NCBI RefSeq assembly: GCF_900168205.1
Contig: NZ_FUZE01000016.1
Coordinates: forward strand, 1-64,000
DNA length: 64,000 bases
Reading direction: 5' to 3'
From: Chryseobacterium balustinum
Lineage (GTDB): Bacteria > Bacteroidota > Bacteroidia > Flavobacteriales > Weeksellaceae
In this document: positions 25,621 through 33,835 of the stretch, piece by piece
Layout of the letters: every line of letters starts with the position of its first letter
Numbering within the stretch: the first letter of the stretch is position 1
Program-made: the position numbers and the translations under genes
The notes under the pieces: model-generated
Told to the model about the DNA's origin: nothing
Databases searched by the model: none
What the model saw: the letters and a program-made list of their open reading frames with translations, nothing else

Positions 25621-25715
25621 AACCACAAAGACACAAAAGATCTTTGACACTTAAGAAAGTAATTATAAGTTTCTTTCATAATGCAAAGAAGAACACTAAA
25701 GTTTTCTTTTTCATA
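25621..25715 (+). repeat. Intergenic repeat-like sequence (AACCACAAAGACAC family)
   Basis: AACCACAAAGACACAAAAGA and what follows it resemble the arms of the element at 14.8 kb. It contains a small inverted repeat around AAGAAA...TTTCTT. It lies directly after the DsbA-like stop. The 25621-25962 gap otherwise holds only the CTAG promoter of the next gene. Confidence 0.45.
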
Positions 25716-25853
25716 TTGAAATTTGTTTATGCTGAATCTGCAGCCTGACTTGAGTGGAAATCCTTTTTTGTGGATGGAAAAGTAAGGGCAAAAAAGATTG
25801 GGAACGGAAGGCGGAAATAGCTGCCCAAAATAAAAATTATCTAAAATGTACGA

Positions 25854-25899
25854 TATTAAACTAGATTAACGAGAAACGAATTGAACCATCCTACATTTG
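25854..25899 (+). promoter_or_regulatory. CTAG-palindrome promoter (haloperoxidase-type hydrolase)
   Basis: ATTAAACTAGATTAA, then exactly 27 nt after CTAG the -7 box TACATTTG. It is the only plus-strand copy of the element shared with the isochorismatase, pirin and antiporter promoters. The right arm is less perfect (ATTAAC). The ATG lies 71 bases after the start of the box. Confidence 0.72.
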
Positions 25900-25962
25900 C
25901 TAAAGAATTAAGACAACAAAATATTAAAATAAATTAATCACAACACTTAAAAAATTAAAACA

Positions 25963-26784
25963 ATGAGCACACTTAAATTAAAAGACGGAACAGAGATTTT
26001 TTACAAAGACCAAGGCGAAGGACCGGTTTTGATGTTTCACCACGGATGGCCTTTATCATCTGACGATTGGGATGCACAGGTTATTTTCTTTTTACAAAAA
26101 GGGTACAGAGTGGTGACGCACGACAGAAGAGGTCACGGCCGTTCTAGCCAGAATATTTACAATAACACGATTGAACAATATGCTTCTGACGCAGCTGAAT
26201 TGGTAGAATTTCTTGACCTGAAAGATGTAGTTCACATTGGTCACTCAACTGGTGGTGGCGAAGTGATCCGTTATGTGAATAAATATGCTAATGGAAGAGC
26301 TAAAAAAGCAGTTTTAATCAGTGCAGTACCTCCAATTATGGTGGCTAGTGATGAAAATCCTGATGGTGTTCCGATGTCAGTTTTCGATGGCATCAGAGAC
26401 CAGACTTTGAACAACAGACAACAGTTTTACATCGATTTGACTTTCCCTTTCTACGGTTACAACCGAGAAGGTGCAGATGTGAAAGACGGCATACAGAGAA
26501 ACTGGTGGAGACAGGGGATGATGGGCGGAATTGTGGCTCATTATGACGGAATCAAAGCATTTTCTGAAACTGATTTCAGAGACGATTTGAAAGCTGTTGA
26601 TATTCCTGTTTTGGTTCTTCACGGTGAAGATGATCAAATTGTGCCTTATCAAAATGCGGCTTTAAAATCAATCAAATTATTGAAAAACGGAACTTTGAAA
26701 ACATATCCTGGTTTCCCTCACGGAATGCCGACTACGGAAGCTCCAACAATTAACAAAGATCTTTTAGAATTTATTGAAGGTTAA
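25963..26784 (+). CDS. Alpha/beta hydrolase, non-heme haloperoxidase type
   Basis: The 273-residue protein shows the full alpha/beta-hydrolase set: oxyanion loop FHHGWPLSSDDW, DRRGHGRSS, nucleophile Ser95 in HIGHSTGGGEV, acid in VLHGEDDQIVPY and His in YPGFPHGMPTTEA. It matches cofactor-free chloroperoxidases/perhydrolases, though many are simply esterases. No signal peptide. It is controlled from its own CTAG-type promoter and followed by a strong terminator, so it is monocistronic. Confidence 0.9.
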   Translation: MSTLKLKDGTEIFYKDQGEGPVLMFHHGWPLSSDDWDAQVIFFLQKGYRVVTHDRRGHGRSSQNIYNNTIEQYASDAAELVEFLDLKDVVHIGHSTGGGEVIRYVNKYANGRAKKAVLISAVPPIMVASDENPDGVPMSVFDGIRDQTLNNRQQFYIDLTFPFYGYNREGADVKDGIQRNWWRQGMMGGIVAHYDGIKAFSETDFRDDLKAVDIPVLVLHGEDDQIVPYQNAALKSIKLLKNGTLKTYPGFPHGMPTTEAPTINKDLLEFIEG

Positions 26785-26794
26785 TCAGATATAT

Positions 26795-26830
26795 AAATAA
26801 AAGGGAATTAAAATTGATTCCCTTTTATTT
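26795..26830. terminator. Terminator after hydrolase gene
   Basis: A 14-bp stem AAATAAAAGGGAAT / ATTCCCTTTTATTT with an 8-base loop. It closes the hydrolase transcript. The following gap to 27368 contains repeat copy B and a small palindrome, with no convincing coding frame. Confidence 0.75.
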
Positions 26831-27109
26831 ATTTAATCGTCACGTAAATTGGCCTAACTCTTCTAATCTAATATAATCAACTTAATACTTTAAAATACTA
26901 TCATGTCAGGGAACAAAGGGTTTATATATATACCTTTCAAGTTCATAACAATGTTTTAAAACAAAAATTAAATTTGAGAAATTCTAACTAAATCTTCCAC
27001 CAAAAATTTCGACATCTATTTTATTATGAGTACAAGTAAAAAACCAAATTTACAGGAAGTTATGTGGTAAAAATGAGTTTTACAATTCTTGTCTAATATG
27101 GTTTTAAAG

Positions 27110-27170
27110 AACCAAGTCATCGATAAAAGTGGTTGAAGATATGTTCGTTTTAGTCACACTTGAGATGAGT
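27110..27170 (+). repeat. Dispersed repeat, copy B
   Basis: AACCAAGTCATCGATAAAAG, then TGGTTGAAGATATGTTCGTT and TTAGTCACA align without gaps to copy C at 58.63 kb with about 8 differences in 49 bases. In both, one frame reads TKSSIKV.ED...V.VT, and two differences are silent in that frame, suggesting a coding origin. The hairpin end of copies A and C is not present here. Confidence 0.6.
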
Positions 27171-27312
27171 CGTTATTTAGATTATTACTTTATTCCTGTC
27201 ACATACCAACTTACAGTCCATGATAAAAAGTTGACATCAGTTATTGGAACTTATTAGATTGGGGAAGGGAGCATCGAATAGAGATTTTTAGCAATAAAAA
27301 CTAATAGTAATG

Positions 27313-27336
27313 ATTTTAGTGCTACAGCACTAAAAT
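27313..27336. promoter_or_regulatory. Palindrome ATTTTAGTGCT/AGCACTAAAAT
   Basis: An 11-bp perfect inverted repeat with a 2-base centre, 33 bases after the end of the RidA gene. Without a T run on the minus strand it is a poor terminator; a protein-binding site or a weak terminator are both possible. Confidence 0.4.
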
Positions 27337-27368
27337 GATGTATTATTGCAGAATTAAAATCATCTAAA

Positions 27369-27758
27369 TTATTTGACAACGGTTGCTTCCAACTCAACTT
27401 GTAGTGTTTCAAAAAGGGTCTTGACTTCTAATACAGTACTCGCCTGCTGTACTTCATTTTTAGTCAGCCAGTGTTGAATAACATCAAAATTTTCAAATAG
27501 TTCGGGAGAATTAGTGGTGTAAATATTAAGACGAACAATGTTTTTTACTTCATAGCCGCTTGAAAAAATTACTTTTTCTAAGTTTTCAATTGTTTGAGAA
27601 AGTTGGGTCTTCATATCTTCATCACTTGATATTCCATCTTCACTGATCGCAGTTTGACCTGATACATACAATGTGCCCACAACATTTTTAACTTCTACTG
27701 CCTGAACATAATTTCTGGCATCCTGCCATTTCCAGGGATTGATTACTTTTTTTTCCAT
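27369..27758 (-). CDS. RidA-family protein
   Basis: A 129-residue YjgF/RidA fold protein. I start at 27758 (MEKKVINPWKWQDARN) since it is followed by the conserved first strand and gives a leader downstream of two operators. Family features: GTLYVSGQTAI, SQTIENLEKVIFSSGYE, NIVRLNIYTTNSPE and the terminal ASTVLEVKTL. The catalytic Arg of true RidA deaminases (RxxV near the end) is not evident, so an imine-deaminase role is uncertain. It follows a Crp/Fnr gene by 80 bases with Crp-like operators between. Confidence 0.85.
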   Translation of the reverse strand: MEKKVINPWKWQDARNYVQAVEVKNVVGTLYVSGQTAISEDGISSDEDMKTQLSQTIENLEKVIFSSGYEVKNIVRLNIYTTNSPELFENFDVIQHWLTKNEVQQASTVLEVKTLFETLQVELEATVVK

Positions 27759-27767
27759 TTTAATAAA

Positions 27768-27825
27768 ATTATTGTGATACAAAGCTCACCATAATCTTAT
27801 ATTATCCAGTGTGATAAACCTCACA
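27768..27825 (-). promoter_or_regulatory. Two Crp-type operators ahead of RidA gene
   Basis: One site is TGTGA-N6-TCACA (27810-27825), the full Crp consensus. The other, nearer to the ATG, is ATTATTGTGA-N8-TCACCATAAT, a 10-bp inverted repeat with one mismatch. Both lie between the Crp/Fnr stop and the RidA start, and the second overlaps the expected promoter. The Crp/Fnr protein encoded upstream is the likely binder; overlap suggests repression, the outer site activation. Confidence 0.7.
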
Positions 27826-27837
27826 TTATTTTTTAGG

Positions 27838-28410
27838 TTAAGAAAATAAACGACTTAAAGTTTCTCTAGATACTCCTAAATAAGAAGCAAGAAGAGACTT
27901 TGGGAGTCGTTGGAGCAATGATGGATGTTGCATTAATAAATATTCATATCTTTCTCTTGCTCCCAAGGTTAGAAATGAGAGAATACGCTTCTCTGAACCT
28001 ATATGTCCTGCAATTGATTTACGAAGAAAAAAACGCTCCATCTTTTGCAGATCATTACAAAGTTTTTCGAAATTATCTAAAGACAATGATAATACATCGG
28101 TCTCTTCCAAGCTCTCTAATGTTAATGTAGCAAAACCTTTAGTATAAAAAGCTTGAAAATCTGTTTCCCACCAATCTTCCATTGCAAATGAGATAATGTG
28201 CTGTTTGTTATCTTCATCAGTATAAAACAATCTGAGAAGACCTGAAAGTACAAAAAAGACATTTACTACTTTTTCACCTTCGGAGATGATAATCTCATTT
28301 TTTTTAAATCGCTCATAAATAAAATATTTACTGACAGAGGCGAATTCCTCATCAGACAGATGTACAACTTTCTCGATATGTTTTCTTAGGAGAATGTATT
28401 TATCTTCCAT
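27838..28410 (-). CDS. Crp/Fnr-family transcriptional regulator
   Basis: A 190-residue regulator with start at 28410 (MEDKYILLRKHIEKVVHLSD). Sensor barrel: IIISEGEKVVNVFFVLSGLL and IISFAMEDWWETDFQAF; the C-terminal HTH is LPKSLLASYLGVSRETLSRL. Like most flavobacterial relatives it lacks an obvious cAMP pocket. The HTH keeps the RE..SR residues of Crp recognition helices, compatible with the TGTGA-N6-TCACA site just downstream. Likely controls RidA; another such site lies before a DJ-1-like gene at 40.5 kb. Confidence 0.88.
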   Translation of the reverse strand: MEDKYILLRKHIEKVVHLSDEEFASVSKYFIYERFKKNEIIISEGEKVVNVFFVLSGLLRLFYTDEDNKQHIISFAMEDWWETDFQAFYTKGFATLTLESLEETDVLSLSLDNFEKLCNDLQKMERFFLRKSIAGHIGSEKRILSFLTLGARERYEYLLMQHPSLLQRLPKSLLASYLGVSRETLSRLFS

Positions 28411-28771
28411 TATAATATGAATGTCAATTAAGATCAATGCTGCACAAAGGTAGTTGATCATTTCTCAAAAGCATAATTTTAGTACTTCAAAATGACGATG
28501 GTCGGATCAGACATTATAAAAAACTGATTAACGCATAAAAAAATCAAACAATGTTCTAAAGGATTTTAAATTTGAAGATCAATTAGAGATTGGTGAATTT
28601 ATACAGCGTTACAGCTTTTGTAAGATTAGAACAAATAGAGATAATTTTCCCATAGCAACTCACCTTCATTTCATATAGAATGTTCAGAGAATAAAATAAT
28701 TTTTAAGCTACCATTGCGGTGGCAAAAATATTAACCAAACTTTTCCATATCAATAGGCAAACATTCATAAG

Positions 28772-28968
28772 TTATAAATTTGACCATTTTTCTTGTATCA
28801 ATTCCATATTGACTGCTGAACCGGAAACACCACCAGCGTATATGGCTTGCGCTACTGACCTCATAAATGTGGTATTGTCTCCGCAAGCATACACTCCCGA
28901 AATAGTAGTTTTTTGGAACATATCTACTTTTAAGTAACCTTGTTCGGTTACTTCACAACCTAATTCTT
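28772..28968 (-). pseudogene. NAD(P)/FAD-dependent oxidoreductase, C-terminal fragment
   Basis: About 65 residues remain of a thioredoxin-reductase-like flavoprotein: FPQELGCEVTEQGYLKVD, then SGVYACGDNTTFMRSVAQAI (the FAD-binding GD motif) and the last helix SAVNMELIQEKW. The remaining N-terminal two thirds are missing. The fragment is joined out of frame to a phosphoribosyltransferase fragment. It is a deletion product. The 28411-28771 gap to its left shows nothing recognisable. Confidence 0.75.
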
Positions 28969-29390
28969 GAGGGAAGAATATCGTCAACCACAATAATGGT
29001 TGGTTCTGTGATTAATATTGGAGTTACTTCTAAACTTTCTTGATGTTGTTGCACCGTATTTCTTGTATCGGCATGAAATTGTCCACTTGATTTGGGAATT
29101 GCATACTTACGTTGTAGGCAACTTGCCACGCTCTCCCCTAATCCATTGCTGACAAGCGTTTCACAAATGATCCTGGCAGGAAAAACAGCTCCCTCTACTA
29201 AGGGTGTACTTCTTGGTACCGGAACTAAAGCTGAGTTTGAAAAATATTCCGATAGATCGGCTTCTTTTATTCTCTGGCTTAATCTTGTACTGAAGCTTAC
29301 ATCTCCGTTTTTACAGGAACCGGCAACCGTCCTTGAAGAAATTTCTATCTCGGACTTACCTCTTGGAGAATAGGCCAAAAAAGTAAACAA
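28962..29390 (-). pseudogene. Phosphoribosyltransferase-like (ComF-type) gene, 3' truncated
   Basis: The frame starts MFTFLAYSPRGKSEIEISS and has the type I PRTase pattern: LVPVPRSTPLVEG, IPKSSGQFHADTRN, and the PRPP loop begins at TIIVVDDI. Just there homology stops and the frame enters the oxidoreductase relic, so the rest of the PRPP loop and the C-terminus are gone. Such PRTases often lie in mobile or defence regions with partner proteins; here the next genes on the right are a putative nuclease pair on the opposite strand. Confidence 0.7.
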
Positions 29391-29400
29391 TGAAAAGTTA

Positions 29401-29946
29401 TTGAAAAAGTACTATCCTCAATTTTTATGGACTACTGAAAATGAAGAGGAAAACTTTTTGAGAAATCAGACTTTGAAAAACCGTATAAAAAAAGATTTTT
29501 CAGATTGGCTCAACTACCCTCTTAAAAATCGAAAAAGAAAATCGAAAATGTTAATTCGAAAATTTAACGACAAAAGTTACCCTCACACAAATGAACCTAA
29601 TGAGTTTGGTGAATATGATTGGTACAATGCAGGATTATACCAAACTTATGATAAAGGTTTAGAATTTATCATAAGTACACACGAAATAATTTCATTACAA
29701 AATAATAAATGGAGATTTCTCAAACCTGAAGAGAAAACAAATGGCAATAACTTTATAGTTTCTAAAATTGGAAAAATCAATTATTCAGAAATCATTGATT
29801 ACGATATCGACGGTAATGAATATCATCTTCATCCTCACTTCTATTGTAAATTTTCATACAGCGGTACTCCATATGAGGAGATATACTATGTTGATATAGA
29901 TAAAATATTTAATAGATTTGAAATTATTAACCATGAGAATGGATAA
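29401..29946 (+). CDS. Hypothetical protein preceding a nuclease-like gene
   Basis: The 181-residue protein is charged and aromatic: YYPQFLWTTENEEENFLRN, KNRIKKDFSDWLNYPL, a conserved-looking HTNEPNEFGEYDWYNAGLY and a C-terminal half rich in Tyr/Asp/His (YHLHPHFYCKFSYSGTPYEE). No membrane segment or known family was recognised. The start is uncertain: a TTG at this position is the best option I see, as the frame continues only a few codons upstream. It ends 9 bases before the nuclease-like gene, so the two form a pair. Base composition is more AT-rich than the neighbours, which suggests acquisition. Confidence 0.6.
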   Translation: MKKYYPQFLWTTENEEENFLRNQTLKNRIKKDFSDWLNYPLKNRKRKSKMLIRKFNDKSYPHTNEPNEFGEYDWYNAGLYQTYDKGLEFIISTHEIISLQNNKWRFLKPEEKTNGNNFIVSKIGKINYSEIIDYDIDGNEYHLHPHFYCKFSYSGTPYEEIYYVDIDKIFNRFEIINHENG

Positions 29947-29955
29947 AATTTATTT

Positions 29956-31248
29956 ATGATGGATAGTCAAATTAGAGGAACCGAAGGAGAAGAATTTGTT
30001 AATCAGTTAGCTTTCTCAACATTTTTTAAGTATTGGTGTTATCCAAGTCCAAAGTTGGAAAATGGCAATAAAAAAGAAATCTGTGATTTACTAATTATTT
30101 TTAAAGATATAGCCATAATCTTTTCAGTAAAGAATTATGAATTTAAGGGTAATCATAATCGTTATTTCAACAATACTATTTCCAAAGCTACGAAGCAAAT
30201 CAATGGGGCTTACAAAACTTTATTTTCAAGGGATGAAGTTCGAATAAAACATCCTGATAAACAATTTGAAGAAATTTTCCATAAAGATTCTATTAAAAAA
30301 ACTTTTAGAATTATAGTAAATTTAGGTGAGAATGTCAAATTTTATCCATTCAGCTCAATTACCAATAATGGTGATTTTATAACATTATTTGATAGAGACT
30401 CTTTTGAAACAATTATCAAAGAATTAGATACAGTCCCGGACTTTATTGATTATATTGAAAAAAGGGAAAAGCTTTTTAAAGATAAATTTACCATTATTCT
30501 TCCTGCCGAAGAAGATGACTTTTCAGTTGAAACGCAGAAAGAATTCTTTTCAATAACAGAAAATAGCTTTGACAATAATACAAAAACAGTTCTACTGTCA
30601 GGCACTGAGAAAGATTTATTAGCTCACTTTTTTGAAAATAAGAGAGAGTTTCCTGATATTTTAAATGATGAAACAGTAAATGGATTCTATTTAGTCATAG
30701 ACAATAAATGGAATGAGTTTATTTCGAGAAAAAGATTTGAAAACAAAAAAGAAGCTGACAAAATAAGTTATTTCGTCGATGGATTTGTTGAGAATGAATT
30801 ATTAATAAATATTACTCCATACAGAGAAGAATTAGCAAAACATTTATTATCATTTGATCGTTTAACAAGGCGATCAATTGGAGAGAGTTATTTTGATTTT
30901 CACAAGAAAAATGCTAATAATACAGGATTATATTTCGGAAGAAGATTAGTAGACTTCGGGGAAATAGGGATTCTGTTTACGAGTTACACAGAAGAAATGA
31001 CTGATGAGATGTTCAACATATTGAACAACCTAGCTGTCGAATCATTTAATGTCTATACAAAATATAAATATCCAACCATTATTTTGATTTCAACAAATAA
31101 AGACCATTTTTTAAAATTTGGCTTAATTGAAAATATTAAGCCCTACCCAAAAGAATATGAGGAATTAGTAAAAAACGACATAAAAACTTTAGGTTGGTTT
31201 ACTGATTTAACTGAAGGAAAATTTACAAATCAGGAATTTCCTGAATAA
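29956..31248 (+). CDS. Putative PD-(D/E)xK-fold nuclease protein
   Basis: The 430-residue protein has an N-terminal segment that fits a restriction-endonuclease-like fold: helix GTEGEEFVNQLAF, then a strand with Asp44 (EICDLLIIF) and a strand ending in SVKN (Lys59), i.e. D-x(n)-xVK with Ser where Glu/Gln usually stands. The middle (VETQKEFFSITENSFDNNTK) and C-terminal parts (FGRRLVDFGEIGILFTSYTE) match nothing I know. It is coupled to the 181-residue gene and lies beside scars and decayed mobile genes. A role in defence is a guess from context; a non-catalytic role is possible given the Ser. Confidence 0.55.
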   Translation: MMDSQIRGTEGEEFVNQLAFSTFFKYWCYPSPKLENGNKKEICDLLIIFKDIAIIFSVKNYEFKGNHNRYFNNTISKATKQINGAYKTLFSRDEVRIKHPDKQFEEIFHKDSIKKTFRIIVNLGENVKFYPFSSITNNGDFITLFDRDSFETIIKELDTVPDFIDYIEKREKLFKDKFTIILPAEEDDFSVETQKEFFSITENSFDNNTKTVLLSGTEKDLLAHFFENKREFPDILNDETVNGFYLVIDNKWNEFISRKRFENKKEADKISYFVDGFVENELLINITPYREELAKHLLSFDRLTRRSIGESYFDFHKKNANNTGLYFGRRLVDFGEIGILFTSYTEEMTDEMFNILNNLAVESFNVYTKYKYPTIILISTNKDHFLKFGLIENIKPYPKEYEELVKNDIKTLGWFTDLTEGKFTNQEFPE

Positions 31249-31406
31249 TAATTTTCCATGACTTATTTATCACAACCGAAACTATCTTTTAAAGAATTTA
31301 CTTGTGGTGGATTACTCTTAAAATGGTTTTCAACACTAGAGAACTTTTTACACTGCCTTAATAAATATATTTTCACAACTTTAATTAAAATAATTAGTTT
31401 AGTTTA

Positions 31407-31622
31407 TTATTCTAATAGAATTTCCACTGAAGACTGTTTCCCATCTTTATACAAAAACCATGAGATGTTGATGATTTTGAGATAATCTTTTTTTGTGCCC
31501 AACTGTTTGAATTCTTTCTCCGATAAAAGTTCAGTGGTTGAAATATATTCTCCGGTACGGGGAAGAAATGGTAGGTCCCATTTGATTTCTACCGATCCAT
31601 TTTGATAACATAGAAATACTTT
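31407..31622 (-). CDS. Hypothetical protein next to topB
   Basis: The compact sequence YQNGSVEIKWDLPFLPRTGE followed by YISTTELLSEKEFKQLGTKK and SWFLYKDGKQSSVEILLE looks like a genuine ~70-residue protein. I propose a TTG start at 31622, because an ATG-initiated version would begin inside the topB gene and add a poor N-terminus. No family recognised. It lies directly downstream of topB on the same strand and may be part of the same element. The 31249-31406 gap holds nothing notable. Confidence 0.5.
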   Translation of the reverse strand, partial: KVFLCYQNGSVEIKWDLPFLPRTGEYISTTELLSEKEFKQLGTKKDYLKIINISWFLYKDGKQSSVEILLE

Positions 31623-31662
31623 CAAAACTTTTATTTCTAAGATACTTATTTTTAAAATAAAT

Positions 31663-33784
31663 TTAGTGATCCGGGAACTCAAATATGGTTTTTTGGTCAT
31701 CTTTCAAAACTAGATAGGCACTGAACTTTTTGCCGTTCTTGGCCTTCATATTTTTGATGAGAGGGGTTTTTCTGTTGTTGATGAGTGAAGTAATCTGCTG
31801 TAAGCTTAGCTGCACGCCACAGACAGTTCTGAACTGCATCCAGTTGCATTGTTCATCAGGGCATTTGATGATCTTGTCTTTGATGATGAGGTTGTGCTGC
31901 TGGCATTTTGGGCATTTGAGTTCAGGGATATTTTCTTGTAGAATGGATAGTGATAATAGTTCTTTAGTGATCTCTTTTGTGTAGTCTTTGATGTCAGTGA
32001 TGAATTGTTTTGAATTGAGTTCGCCTTTTTCGATCTTGTCCAATGCCATCTCCCACTCTGCGGTCATTTGTACATTGGCTATCTTTTGGTTTTTGACAAG
32101 GTGATAAACTTTGATTCCTTTTTCGGTTGGTACTAAAGTCTTGCTTTTTCGGATGATGTAGTTTCTGCTGAGCAGGGTTTCAATGATGGAAGCTCTGGTT
32201 GCGGGTGTTCCGATCCCGATATTTGAAATGGCTTTCTGTTGTTCTTTATCTTCGATCGATCTTCCTGCATTTTCCATCGCCGACAACAGATCTGCCTCAC
32301 TGTACAGTTTGGGCGGTTGGGTTGTTTTTTCTTGTAGGTCTGCTTGTGAAATTTTCAGCTCATCCCCGATTTTCATTTCTGGCAGGTCAATAAGTGTTTC
32401 TTCAACATTATGGTTATTGGAAGTGCTGTCGTTATTTTTGTTATTATCGTTATGTTCTGAGAGTATCCCTTTGATGGCTCGCCAGCCTTTGGTTAGTATT
32501 TTTGATCCTTTGATGCTGAATTCATAGTGGTGTACTTTGAGTGTAATGTGGCTGACCTGTTTGCTGCAATGTTCTGACAAGGATTCCAGTAAACGGTAGG
32601 CAATCATATCATAGATGGCTTTCTCGGTTGCATTGAGTGCAGATGGTATTTTTGTGGTGATCAACATTCCGTGGTGATCAGTTACTTTTAGATCATTCAC
32701 CATCCTTTTGTTGAAATTACCGAATTTAAGGGCTGAAATGGCAGGTTTGAATTGATCGACCGTATTGAGAATTCTGACCAATTCCGGGATCTCTGCCCAA
32801 AGGTCTTCGGGAATATAGTTGCTCCCGGTTCGTGGATAGGTGATGAATCTCTTTTCGTAAAGTGACTGTGCGGTCTGCAAGACCTCATCAGCTGACAGAC
32901 CTAGCTTTCTGTTGGCTTCCTTCTGAAGTTCTGTCAGGTCAAAAAGAAGAGGTGATGGTTCTTTTACAGTTTGGATTGAGACATTCTCAACAGTAGCCCT
33001 GCCCTCTCTTTCTATGGATCTTAGGATCTGCTCTGCCTGTTTTTTGTCTTCCCATTGCTCCGTGGACTGGCTGGTGAAATCCAGGTATTCTTTTCGATGC
33101 TTCAACTGGATCTGCCAGTATTTGTTTTGGGTAAAATTATTATGGTCTTCAAATCTCTTGCAGATCAAAGCGAGTGTCGGGGTCTGTACCCTGCCTAAGG
33201 AATAGACATCTTGGTTAGCAGCAATGCTCAATGCCTGGGTGGCATTGATCCCGACCAGCCAATCGGCTTCGCTTCTGGCTTTTGCTGCCTGATACAAACC
33301 ATCGAATGCCGAACCTCGTTGCAGCTTTTTGAAACCGTCCTGTATGGCTTTTTCAGTCAGGGAACTGATCCATAGTCTTTCAAACGGTTTATTGCATTGG
33401 AGGTAGTGGTAGATGTATCGGAAGATCAACTCACCTTCCCTTCCTGCATCGGTAGCAACGATGATACTGTCGCATCGATCGGTGACATTTTGTATGATCT
33501 TTAATTTGTTTGAGTGCGGAAGGATCAGGTTGGTAACCTTTCTGGTTTTGTTTTTTAATGGACCTTGGGATCAACAGGAATGGATCTGGAAAGATAGGCA
33601 AAGAGGCTTTGTCAAAGCCTCTTATATCATAATCTTCCGGCATTCCCAATGACACCAAATGACCTAATGCCCAAGTTATGCAGTAACCGTTGCCCTCCAG
33701 ATAACCGTCTTTTCTTTCGTTGGCATTTAACAATTGTGCGATCTCTCTTGCGACACTGGGCTTTTCTGCGATGATGGCTTTCAT
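31663..33784 (-). pseudogene. topB: DNA topoisomerase III (topB), frameshifted
   Basis: Together the two frames give a nearly complete ~700-residue type IA topoisomerase as found on Bacteroidota conjugative elements. Frame one has MKAIIAEKPSVAREIAQLL and ends its homology at PSALKQIK. Frame two resumes at IIQNVTDRCDSIIVATDAGR (Toprim) and contains the nucleophile Tyr in RFITYPRTGSNYIPED and a C-terminal zinc-finger region (ELKCPKCQQHNLIIKD, IIKCPDEQCNW). The break is at about 33498, one extra base. The Toprim Glu and Asp parts are split, so no active enzyme is made unless frameshifting occurs. Confidence 0.85.
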
Positions 33785-33835
33785 AGGGTTGGATTTATTG
33801 TGGTTGTAATTGTATTATTAATTGTCAGTGGTCGA

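Noticed and set aside
29092..29373. 93-codon plus-strand frame across the phosphoribosyltransferase fragment
   Set aside because: The minus strand shows real PRTase motifs in the same bases; the plus frame has none.
33490..33505. Programmed ribosomal frameshift in topB
   Set aside because: No slippery heptamer of the X-XXY-YYZ type with a downstream hairpin was seen at the break; two nearby genes also have frameshifts, so decay or sequence error is simpler.
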